In this document: in pieces, positions 1 through 6,168 of the stretch | Layout: the number at the start of each line of letters is the position of its first letter | How positions within the stretch are numbered: the stretch's first letter is position 1 | Origin: Sulfurovum sp. | Lineage (GTDB): Bacteria; Campylobacterota; Campylobacteria; Campylobacterales; Sulfurovaceae | Direction of reading: 5' to 3' | Length of the DNA: 7,210 bases | Assembly (NCBI GenBank): GCA_020721385.1 | Contig: DYMW01000003.1 | Location: 20,717-27,926 of the forward strand | Made by a program: the position numbers and the translations under genes | The notes under the pieces: model-generated | Database searches by the model: none | What the model was told of the DNA's origin: nothing | What the model saw: the letters and a program-made list of their open reading frames with translations, nothing else

Positions 1-536
1 TTAATCATGCTATCCGCTTTACGAGCTTCAATACTTGTTTGGTTCTTTGCATTCAAGTTCTGGGCAGCATTATTGTTACGTGCATCAAGAATTTTAATAC
101 CTTCTTGAGCTAACTTTTTACCATCCAAATCAATGTTGTGGTCTGTTATTCTTTGTGTGTTTTCTCGATCAAACTTATTACTGAGTATCTGATCAGCATC
201 AAGATTGATACTGCCTTTCAGTTTGTCTACATTCAGCAAATCAGTTCTACGGCTATCCAGTGCAGCATAAGATTGAGCATCTAGTAGAGATGGGTCAATG
301 CCTTCCAGTAGGGAACCAGAAGCTAAAGCCTCATTGTACTTAGCTACATCAGTAAAACCTGATGCTCTTGCTGCAAGCAATCCTGCTGCACCATCTTTAC
401 GCTTCTGCTGCATAGTGGATAAGCCATCAGAAAGCTTACCCAAACTTTTATCCAGAATGTCCCCGACATTTTGGTATGCCTTAGTTACATCAGGCAAATT
501 AGGGACATTTACTGCATCCCATTTCAGAATAGCCAT
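1..536 (-). CDS. N-terminal part of a helical internal/ejected virion protein (runs off the left edge)
   Basis: The frame opens with ATG at 536 and stays open for 178 codons to the window edge, so the 3' end is missing. The start is supported by an AGGGAG Shine-Dalgarno 8 bases upstream and by the short gap after the preceding stop at 552. The protein begins MAILKWDAVNVPNLPDV, a 'W..V..P' opening that I associate with large internal or ejected proteins of podoviruses. Residues about 18-55 look like a helix. Residues 61-102 (FTDVAKYNEAL, GSLLEGIDPSLLDAQSY, RRTDLL) form a second segment typical of such proteins. Residues 115-178 are charged, Asn/Gln-rich and probably helical. No signal peptide, membrane segment or catalytic motif is visible. 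By N4-like gene order it would lie between the small gp52-like gene and the virion RNA polymerase, but that gene is not in the window. That it is a CDS is almost certain; the ejection role is inferred. Confidence 0.85.
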   Translation of the reverse strand, partial: MAILKWDAVNVPNLPDVTKAYQNVGDILDKSLGKLSDGLSTMQQKRKDGAAGLLAARASGFTDVAKYNEALASGSLLEGIDPSLLDAQSYAALDSRRTDLLNVDKLKGSINLDADQILSNKFDRENTQRITDHNIDLDGKKLAQEGIKILDARNNNAAQNLNAKNQTSIEARKADSMI

Positions 537-544
537 AGTCTCTA

Positions 545-550
545 CTCCCT
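545..550 (-). promoter_or_regulatory. Ribosome binding site of the left-edge partial gene
   Basis: On the minus strand AGGGAG lies 8 bases before the ATG at 536. It fixes the start of a gene that has no stop codon inside the window. It sits in the 15-base gap after the TAA at 554-552. Confidence 0.75.
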
Positions 551-551
551 A

Positions 552-983
552 TTACCGAGTCATTTGATTTGACTTAATGTAGTCAGCAACTTGCTCTTGG
601 GACATATTCCCTTGCTGTGCTGCACGAGAAGTAGCCCGATCACCTAAAGCAGTATTGTACGACTTAATCTGATTTGCCATGTTGGTATTCGCATAGTCTT
701 TCTGGAAATTGAATTGCTCTTTGGCTTGCTTCACTCCCTGCAAACCAGCATACAATCCCCCTAATGCACTGAGAGCATCAATACCAAACTTAGCCGTATC
801 CAAGTTGTACCCAAACTTACCTGCTTTATCTGCTGCTTCTTTTTGAGCTTTAGCCAAAGTGTCAGCAGTAGAGAGTTTGTTATCAAGATTTACCCCTGTG
901 CTGATTGAAGGAATAGTTACTGGGACAGGTTGGTAAGGTTGAACTACTCCCGGCTCAAATTGACTAATATTTCCATAACCCAT
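552..983 (-). CDS. Small phage virion protein, 143 residues (N4 gp52-like position)
   Basis: The ATG at 983 has AGGAGA 7 bases upstream and the gene ends with TAA. The N-terminal 35 residues are Pro/Gly/Ser-rich (QPYQPVPVTIPSISTG) and probably extended. Residues about 40-56 are charged and helical. Residues 67-84 (GIDALSALGGLYAGLQGV) form a Gly/Ala-rich amphipathic or weakly hydrophobic helix. Residues 85-120 are the best-conserved looking block (KQAKEQFNFQKDYAN, then NQIKSYNTALGDRATSR), followed by a C-terminal SQEQVADYIKSN helix. I recognise the pattern 'KEQ..FQK...NTN..NQ...YNT.L.DR..SR...QG.S...AD.YI..N' from small virion proteins encoded near the ejected proteins of N4-like and related podoviruses. 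No enzymatic motif is present. It lies between the membrane-segment protein and another helical virion protein, so it probably belongs to the internal core or ejected set; that role is inferred. Confidence 0.88.
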   Translation of the reverse strand: MGYGNISQFEPGVVQPYQPVPVTIPSISTGVNLDNKLSTADTLAKAQKEAADKAGKFGYNLDTAKFGIDALSALGGLYAGLQGVKQAKEQFNFQKDYANTNMANQIKSYNTALGDRATSRAAQQGNMSQEQVADYIKSNQMTR

Positions 984-990
984 AAGTCGT

Positions 991-996
991 TCTCCT
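991..996 (-). promoter_or_regulatory. Ribosome binding site of the 143-residue gene
   Basis: On the minus strand AGGAGA lies 7 bases before the ATG at 983, in the 14-base gap after the TAG stop of the 879-residue gene (1000-998). It is a strong site at a conventional distance and fixes that start. Confidence 0.75.
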
Positions 997-997
997 G

Positions 998-3637
998 CTA
1001 TAGCATTGTATCAATCTGACGCATGACATCAGCATTAAGAAATGATTTACTAAGCTCCACTATATCACTGCCTGTCAGCTGAGTTCTAGCAAAAAACTCA
1101 TCAGCAGTCTCTGCAACTATTCTTCTCCCCACATTCAATTCAATAGCACCATTCCCAAATTGCTCTTGGTACTTATCAGAAAGTTGTTTACTTTCTAGTG
1201 CAAACTGCTCTGCTTGTTTACGCATCTCTTCTCCAATGTCTGCAACTTTATATGTTGTGTAGTTGGTATAAGAATTTATTGCAGCATCAGTAAGTCGTAA
1301 CAAGTTCTCTGGCTGAAATAGAGCAGTGACACTTATACCTGTCCCACCAATTGCGGTAGGAACAGCTAACATTATTATAGGCAGCAAAATGCTTGCCCAT
1401 TTATCACCAAGAAGCTTGCCTAGTAAAGGTGCTGCTACCTTCTGCAAAAGAATACTTGCTACTGCAATGTTGATAACTGAACCAAGGAGTACTGCTGCTG
1501 TACCTGTTAAACCAACAGCCGCACCCACTGAAGCAGACGTACCAAATATGCCTACTGTAGTAGCTCCAATCATACCTGTTGCCATACCAATGGCAACGGT
1601 CACTAGAGTAATGATCAGTATCCCCCACCATTTTTCCCACCACTTTTGTTTCCTGATTTCATACGCATTGACCACCATATACCGACAACTTACGCTAAGT
1701 TGTGTAGCCCGAACCAAGGACATTTCACGGAATACTGTGTAGTTTAGTGGGATAATAAATCCAGACTCAGGATACTCAGTTAACGCCTTTACCCCTGAGG
1801 TTACTACTGACTTGTTCCTGTAAACTTTATTGGTATGTTCCAGTCCAAAAATGGTAACAGATTTCCAAGCATCAGTAGCGTATTGCCAAATAATAGAATA
1901 ACTTCCCGCTGCTGAACCTAATGCACCAGATACAGGAGGAGTACCTACCCACAAGTCATTTAGTTGGGCATTAGCTCTAGCAACACCAGTACCGTGGCGT
2001 TTATCAATCGCATCCCACTTAATACTAATGTTGTAGTTCATAACAGGATTTTCGTTTGAACCAACAGTAATAACTTTTGAGGTAATAGTGCTAGTTGGGG
2101 GAGATGTGATAACAAGGTGAATATCAGGAACTGCCCAGAACCATGTAGTATTAGCTGGGTTAGTAGGACTTACTTGCCAATCCAATTGTTGCTGCTGGTA
2201 CTGACTGTAGTCATTTACCCCATTACCATTAAGTTGCTCAAGTCTATCGAATAGTCGGTAGATGTATTCTAGTGAAGAGTAATCTGAAGTATTTAGTGAA
2301 CACCCGAATACTATGTAGGCAAAATCCATTTTGCTTAAATCAGGATTTGCATCAAGTTTATCTAATAGCTTTTGAAATTTATTCTCACCAAAAGCTCGAT
2401 AGTATGCTTTCTTACACCAAGGGTACACATCAGCGTTATCTTCAACAGATACGTTATCAATTCTTAGTGGAATATACGGAAAGTACCCATCATCCGGTAT
2501 GTACTCTGAAGGAAACAAATTGTTTAACTCAGGAATACCTTCGTAAACTGGAGGAGCATTAGGGTCTACTATGGCATTCTCATCGGGAATGACAGGAATA
2601 ACTTCTTTGTAGATAAACAAATTATAGTCAGTATCTAGCTTGGTTCTTAATGTAAATTCATCTAACTTTCCATACAAAATAATACGAACTGCTTCTGGAT
2701 AGTATTTAGTACTTGTATAGTGAGTAACACCTTGAGCATCTGTGTATGAGCTATCTACAGTATAAGACCCATTCTCATAAACTTCATGTTCTTCTCTAAA
2801 CTCTATTAACTCTTTCTTGTACAGCTTAGCAGTTGAACCTACTACTTGACCTATGAAAGTAATTCTCTCGTATTTAGCTTGAGTCAAAGTAACAGTTTGC
2901 TCACGAGGTAAAATGTAGCCTCCATTTTGTGTTCTAGTACGTAAAGGCACAACAATGTCTACGGATGTTCTTTCAATTTCTACCCAACCTTCAGAAGCAG
3001 GTGGAGGATTCTGCTGGAGTCCAACAGGTACAAATGGCATATTGCCATAAATATCAATCCAGACACCAAAAACAGTCTGCTCAATTGGTTCAAGGGTTGT
3101 AAGGATAGCGTACTCAGCTACGAGGTATCTGCTATTAGGGTCGTAATCAGGCTGAATGAATCTGAAAGGCGTACCATCTTCCAAAACAACTTCAAACTCA
3201 TTGGTAGCAGTAAGATAAGTAGCTCCCCAATTCGTATTCATCTGTAGAGGCTGATTCTCCTTCATCCATAATGTACCGTAAGTAATAGCCATATCTGTTT
3301 CAATCTTACCAGACAAAACAGTTATAGATTCGTACAGCGGATTTCTTGAAATAAACGGCTCAATTGTAGGTAAATGTATTGCTGCCTGATTAGACAAAGT
3401 ACTAGAAGACCCTCCTACTATAGAGTTATACCCTCCAGATTTCTTTGCCCACTTAAAAAAATTACGTAGCTTAACTCCCCCACCGTGTAAATAGCTGCTA
3501 GACAAAACTTCACTTAAAGTTCTGTCAGTGTGGCTCAGTATCCCTCCCACTACTATTTGTTTCAGTATTTGGGGGCGATCTACAAACTCACCCCCAAGGT
3601 TAGATACTGAAGAAGCTACCGAAAGCTTATTTCCCAT
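998..3637 (-). CDS. Large phage virion protein with C-terminal membrane segments, 879 residues (N4 gp53-like position)
   Basis: The ATG at 3637 overlaps the previous stop by one base (TAATG), with AGGT 5 bases upstream; the gene ends with TAG. The N-terminus (MGNKLSVASSVSNLGGE, then RPQILKQIVVGGIL, then SSYLHGGGVKLRNFFKWAK, residues 1-65) matches an opening I recognise from a virion protein family in N4-like and related podoviruses. Residues about 100-660 look soluble and beta-rich, with many Tyr, Thr and Pro, and hold no recognised enzyme motif. After Trp-rich KQKWWEKWWG (663-672) come about three to four hydrophobic, Gly/Ala-rich segments (671-766), then a charged coiled-coil-like helix (about 795-825). 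The end, FFARTQLTGSDIVELS (848-863), also fits the family ('RT.LTGSDI'). A plausible role is to leave the virion with the DNA and act at the host membrane; this is inference. A structural tail or neck role without membrane insertion remains possible. Confidence 0.92.
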   Translation of the reverse strand: MGNKLSVASSVSNLGGEFVDRPQILKQIVVGGILSHTDRTLSEVLSSSYLHGGGVKLRNFFKWAKKSGGYNSIVGGSSSTLSNQAAIHLPTIEPFISRNPLYESITVLSGKIETDMAITYGTLWMKENQPLQMNTNWGATYLTATNEFEVVLEDGTPFRFIQPDYDPNSRYLVAEYAILTTLEPIEQTVFGVWIDIYGNMPFVPVGLQQNPPPASEGWVEIERTSVDIVVPLRTRTQNGGYILPREQTVTLTQAKYERITFIGQVVGSTAKLYKKELIEFREEHEVYENGSYTVDSSYTDAQGVTHYTSTKYYPEAVRIILYGKLDEFTLRTKLDTDYNLFIYKEVIPVIPDENAIVDPNAPPVYEGIPELNNLFPSEYIPDDGYFPYIPLRIDNVSVEDNADVYPWCKKAYYRAFGENKFQKLLDKLDANPDLSKMDFAYIVFGCSLNTSDYSSLEYIYRLFDRLEQLNGNGVNDYSQYQQQQLDWQVSPTNPANTTWFWAVPDIHLVITSPPTSTITSKVITVGSNENPVMNYNISIKWDAIDKRHGTGVARANAQLNDLWVGTPPVSGALGSAAGSYSIIWQYATDAWKSVTIFGLEHTNKVYRNKSVVTSGVKALTEYPESGFIIPLNYTVFREMSLVRATQLSVSCRYMVVNAYEIRKQKWWEKWWGILIITLVTVAIGMATGMIGATTVGIFGTSASVGAAVGLTGTAAVLLGSVINIAVASILLQKVAAPLLGKLLGDKWASILLPIIMLAVPTAIGGTGISVTALFQPENLLRLTDAAINSYTNYTTYKVADIGEEMRKQAEQFALESKQLSDKYQEQFGNGAIELNVGRRIVAETADEFFARTQLTGSDIVELSKSFLNADVMRQIDTML
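1340..1627 (-). other. Predicted membrane-spanning block of the 879-residue protein
   Basis: This stretch codes for residues 671-766. It contains hydrophobic runs at about 671-691 (GILIITLVTVAIGMATGMIG), 704-731 (Gly/Ala/Val/Leu/Ile-rich) and 748-766 (ASILLPIIMLAVPTAIGG). They are separated by short polar or Lys-containing turns such as LQKVAAPLLGKLLGDK. The block is preceded by WWEKWW, an interfacial Trp/Lys belt. Whether there are three or four spans cannot be settled by eye. Confidence 0.7.
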
Positions 3638-5436
3638 TAGATACCTACATTACCGCGTACTGCACTGAATACAGCGCTCATAGCGTTATTATCAAATGCG
3701 GAAGGAACTTGTAAGCCCTCATCAATAGTTTTCTGTGTAACCCACATATCTACCATCAATTTGACAATCTTAGCTTCAGCATCTCGCTCAAAAGATTCAA
3801 TTTGGGCTTGATGCAAAGCCATCTGTTTCCCAATTGAACCAGTTACAGCACCCCCATCAAGACGGGTAGAGCTAGTACTGGCTCTAGCTGCTTCCATTTG
3901 CTCATGAATCATGAGGATTTCTTTGGATGTTTTTGCAATCTGGTTTCCAACTAAACCACTGATCACAGCACCATCTGAACGAGTACCAATTGTATTAGCA
4001 CGGACAGTTTCTTTCTGTTCACGGGTTAACAGAATGTCCTCATTCATTTTCCCAATTTGAGCATCACTCAACTCAATCTGACTATCTAAGTGCAGACGTT
4101 CTTTCTCAGCAGTCAAAAGCTCACTATCAATCTTCTCAGCCTGCTTACCCATGAAGGTAGTTTGAGCCTCAGTATACAGAATATCTGAGTTAGTCTTGGC
4201 AATTTGAGAGTCCATCAGTTCAAGTTGTTTAGCCATCTGCAACAATTGTTGCGTATTGATAGCAGTATCAGATTCTGTCTTATCAATCTGTGCAGTCAAT
4301 AGGTCAGTTTGCTTCATGATCTGCAAACGCTGTACAACATTAATGTCAGTATCAGAATTGGTCTTAGCAATCTGTGCGGTCAGTAGGTCAGTTTCCTTCA
4401 TTACTTGCAAACGCTGAACTACATTGATGGCTGTTTCTGATTCAGTTTTGAGACTCTGTTTTTCAGTCAAATCTGTTTGAGCCAGAATCTGCAAACGTTG
4501 AGCGTTATTAACTTCAGTATCAGATTCAGTCTTAGCAATCTGAGCGTGAGTTACAGCAGTTTGCTCAATGACATTCAAACGCTGCTCAGTATTGATAGCA
4601 GTTTGAGAGTTCACTTCCAAACGTTGACTTTCAGTCAATGCAGTTTGTGCAATAACCTGTAACCGCTGTTGAGTATTGATCGCTGTTTGAGAATCTACTT
4701 CTGCACGTTGACTGTTAATCAAACCAGTTTGGGCGATAACTTGCAAACGTTGTTCAACGTTAATGGCAGTCTGAGATTCTACTTCTTCTCGCTGACTTGC
4801 AGTTAGTGCAGTCTGCTCAATTACTTGCAGACGTTGCTCCAGTGCAATACCAATCTCAGCATTTGTTTTACCGATCTGACTATGCAGTAACGCAGTCTCT
4901 TTCGGTAAAGTAGTTTCCAAGTTGTACTGGGCAGCACATGATGCTAACTCAGATTCACGAATCTTAGCCTTAGTTAAAGCAAAGTTTGCAGCAGAAGTTT
5001 TAGCATCCATCTCTGCTTGAGCCAACTGAACTTTAGCAGTCATCAAAGCTACACGAGCAGTAATTGCTTGAGCCTGAATCAGTTGTGACTGCCAGTACAT
5101 TTGCTCTTTGTTCAGAGAAAATTGTACTGATTGAACCAAGGCAGATTCCATCAAGGAAATGTAGGCTTTAGTAAAGTCTGCTCCAGTAATACGGTTAGCC
5201 TCATACTCACCTTGCAGGTGAGCAGCTATACCAGCAGAAAATACGTCAAATGTACCAGTACCACCAATTGCCTTAGTAGTTACATCGTCGCTGCTTACAC
5301 GTACAACAACTTGGTTATTGGAGGAAGGCAGAATAAATTCTGATGCTTCTAAGTCTACTGGGGTTAGATTGAAATCCTCCCCAGCTAGTAACGCAATATA
5401 CGCTGCATTGGCAGCACTGGCATTTGTACACGTCAT
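3637..5436 (-). CDS. Repeat-rich helical phage virion protein, 599 residues (N4 gp54-like position)
   Basis: The ATG at 5436 has AGGA 8 bases upstream; the TAA at 3639-3637 overlaps the next start by one base. Domains in order: a Ser/Ala-rich leader (1-30); a conserved phage N-terminal domain (about 57-125) with the pattern GTGTFDVFSAGIAAHLQGEY, then NRITGADFTKAYI, then a WQSQLIQAQA helix; a helix rich in Ala, Gln and Lys (120-180); about eight 28-residue tandem repeats (180-403) with a degenerate ninth (404-431); two 39-residue repeats (460-537) each ending in a Gly-rich turn; and a C-terminal region (about 545-575, FERDAEAKIVKLMVDMW, then KTIDEG) that I recognise from the ends of similar phage proteins. 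There is no signal peptide, membrane segment or catalytic motif. Gln, Thr and Glu are abundant, suggesting a long helical rod or bundle. It probably is an internal or ejected protein; a tail or tape-measure-like role is an alternative. Function is unproven. Confidence 0.92.
   Translation of the reverse strand: MTCTNASAANAAYIALLAGEDFNLTPVDLEASEFILPSSNNQVVVRVSSDDVTTKAIGGTGTFDVFSAGIAAHLQGEYEANRITGADFTKAYISLMESALVQSVQFSLNKEQMYWQSQLIQAQAITARVALMTAKVQLAQAEMDAKTSAANFALTKAKIRESELASCAAQYNLETTLPKETALLHSQIGKTNAEIGIALEQRLQVIEQTALTASQREEVESQTAINVEQRLQVIAQTGLINSQRAEVDSQTAINTQQRLQVIAQTALTESQRLEVNSQTAINTEQRLNVIEQTAVTHAQIAKTESDTEVNNAQRLQILAQTDLTEKQSLKTESETAINVVQRLQVMKETDLLTAQIAKTNSDTDINVVQRLQIMKQTDLLTAQIDKTESDTAINTQQLLQMAKQLELMDSQIAKTNSDILYTEAQTTFMGKQAEKIDSELLTAEKERLHLDSQIELSDAQIGKMNEDILLTREQKETVRANTIGTRSDGAVISGLVGNQIAKTSKEILMIHEQMEAARASTSSTRLDGGAVTGSIGKQMALHQAQIESFERDAEAKIVKLMVDMWVTQKTIDEGLQVPSAFDNNAMSAVFSAVRGNVGI
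3826..4059 (-). repeat. Two tandem 39-residue (117-bp) repeats in the 599-residue protein
   Basis: Residues 460-498 and 499-537 align without gaps: QIGKMNEDILLTREQ pairs with QIAKTSKEILMIHEQ, TIGTRSDGAVISGLVGN pairs with TSSTRLDGGAVTGSIGK. Each copy has a helical first half and a Gly-rich second half containing TR.DG. The DNA copies (3943-4059 and 3826-3942) have diverged, so the duplication is not recent. Confidence 0.85.
4228..4899 (-). repeat. Eight tandem 28-residue (84-bp) repeats in the 599-residue protein
   Basis: Residues 180-403 divide exactly into eight 28-residue units starting at 180, 208, 236, 264, 292, 320, 348 and 376. A degenerate ninth unit occupies 404-431. Each unit has two 14-residue halves. 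The first resembles QTxLxxSQ with either R.EV.S or IAKT.S. The second resembles xTAINxxQRLQVxx. Twenty-eight is four heptads, consistent with a continuous coiled coil, although Gln, Thr, Asn and Ser fill many positions. The periodicity is visible in the DNA as recurring 'caaacgctg' and 'caaacgttg' motifs (coding QRL). Confidence 0.93.
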
Positions 5437-5444
5437 GACTTTTA

Positions 5445-5448
5445 TCCT
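5445..5448 (-). promoter_or_regulatory. Ribosome binding site of the 599-residue gene, abutting the terminator
   Basis: On the minus strand AGGA lies 8 bases before the ATG at 5436. It begins directly after the U-tract of the terminator (5455-5449). Transcripts that read through therefore carry a stem within about 10 bases of the Shine-Dalgarno. Confidence 0.7.
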
Positions 5449-5484
5449 AAAAAAAGACCCTTATGTGGGTCACACATAAGAGCC
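5449..5484 (-). terminator. Intrinsic terminator between the gp55-like and 599-residue genes
   Basis: The minus-strand arms are GGCTCTTATGTG (5484-5473) and CACATAAGGGTC (5467-5456), with the 5-base loop TGACC. This gives a 12-bp stem with two G-U pairs, followed at once by seven T residues (5455-5449). It lies 27 bases after the stop codon of the 195-residue gene. It is the strongest terminator-like structure in the window and should reduce transcription of the downstream structural genes relative to the capsid pair. Confidence 0.85.
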
Positions 5485-5511
5485 AACCCACAGAGAGTAT
5501 TAAGGTGATGA

Positions 5512-6099
5512 TTATTCTGTTTCAGCCAAAACACCAGCAGCAATTTGTGCAGTAGCCAATTTGTCCAACTCTTCACGAGTCAAAGCAGGCATGACTTCAA
5601 TGTTGAATTCACGTATCCAAGAAGTCTCAATACGACTCCGACCAGTACGATTATCTTTGATGGTTCGGATATTCAGAAACTTACGTTGAGCCAAATCAGA
5701 ATAGATGGCAAACGGTACATGGTAGCCATCATTAGTTCCATCACCGAATGGAACGAATTTACGGATTGTACCAATATAGTCATTTGCTACTGTGATAATT
5801 TCACCGGGCAAATCACTTTTAGCAGGATTGAGGCAAGAGATGCGAATACGAACCAGCTTAGTTTGTTCAGCCAGCAGATTCTTACGCCAATCAACTGCAT
5901 CAGCAGGAGCAGAAGTCTGTGCAGTGTTTACTTGGTTCTGAGCCATGAAAGTTTCAAGTTTTGCTTTCAGCACTTCCAAACCAATGTTTGGAGAGAAAGT
6001 CATACCAACTTTCTTTGCACGCTCTTTCAACAGAGTAAGTTCATCTGGGGTAAAAGCTTCTACTTCGTCTAAAGCAGAGGGGAAATTTGTGTCTGTCAT
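5512..6099 (-). CDS. Capsid-adjacent structural protein, 195 residues (N4 gp55-like position)
   Basis: The ATG at 6099 has AGGA 10 bases upstream, separated by CCCCC; the gene ends with TAA. Residues about 16-52 (FTPDELTLLKERAKKVG, then SPNIGLEVLKAKLETFM) have the helix-loop-helix pattern of small SAP/HeH/LEM-like domains. A low-complexity linker follows (about 55-68, rich in Gln, Thr, Ala, Ser). The second domain (about 80-175) contains KLVRIRISCLNPAKSDLPGE, VANDYIGTIRKFVPFG, GYHVPFAIYSDL and KFLNIRTIKD. I recognise this pattern ('R.R..C.NP.K....GEI..V.N..IGT..KFVPF......YH.P') from a conserved gene directly after N4 gp56-type capsid genes. The C-terminal tail has LTREELDKLATAQIA. Position and family suggest a virion or capsid-assembly component; its biochemical role is not known to me. 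It shares a transcript with the capsid gene, ahead of the terminator at 5484-5449. Confidence 0.9.
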   Translation of the reverse strand: MTDTNFPSALDEVEAFTPDELTLLKERAKKVGMTFSPNIGLEVLKAKLETFMAQNQVNTAQTSAPADAVDWRKNLLAEQTKLVRIRISCLNPAKSDLPGEIITVANDYIGTIRKFVPFGDGTNDGYHVPFAIYSDLAQRKFLNIRTIKDNRTGRSRIETSWIREFNIEVMPALTREELDKLATAQIAAGVLAETE

Positions 6100-6131
6100 G
6101 GGGGTTATTTCCTACTTGGATTTTATAGAAA

Positions 6132-6153
6132 CTGAGAGGATTGCTCCTCTCAG
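6132..6153 (-). other. Hairpin with GCAA tetraloop between capsid and gp55-like genes
   Basis: The minus strand reads CTGAGAGGA, then GCAA, then TCCTCTCAG: a perfect 9-bp stem closed by a GNRA-class tetraloop, 15 bases after the capsid stop codon. Only TTTCTAT follows, so it is a weak terminator at best. An mRNA 3'-end stabiliser, a processing site or a partial terminator fits equally well. Confidence 0.75.
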
Positions 6154-6168
6154 GTCGTTAAGATATTA

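Noticed and set aside
298..567. 89-codon plus-strand open frame
   Set aside because: It is antisense to the left-edge partial gene, which has a strong Shine-Dalgarno and family-like N-terminus. All convincing genes here are on the minus strand.
1326..1742. 138-codon plus-strand open frame with a Pro/Ala/Val-rich translation
   Set aside because: It is the antisense of the hydrophobic membrane block of the 879-residue gene; the composition follows from complementing Gly/Ala/Val codons. There is no supporting context on that strand.
4144..4899. CRISPR-like array or noncoding tandem repeat
   Set aside because: The 84-bp periodicity is in frame, continuous with no unique spacers, and fully explained by 28-residue protein repeats.
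3637..5436. Tape-measure protein for a long tail
   Set aside because: Repeats and helical content could suggest it, but the neighbours are N4/podovirus-type capsid and internal virion genes, no tail-tube or tail-assembly chaperone genes are seen, and the N- and C-terminal domains fit another phage virion family.
5545..6072. 175-codon plus-strand open frame opposite the gp55-like gene
   Set aside because: It starts at TTG, lies wholly antisense to a well-supported conserved gene, has no recognisable domain, and its translation looks like a shadow (Ser/Thr/Phe/Cys-rich).
6120..6127. TATAAAAT on the minus strand upstream of the gp55-like gene as a promoter -10 element or T4-type late promoter
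   Set aside because: No -35-like hexamer lies at a proper distance (that place is taken by the hairpin stem), it is not the T4 late consensus TATAAATA, and a chance match in AT-rich DNA is likely.
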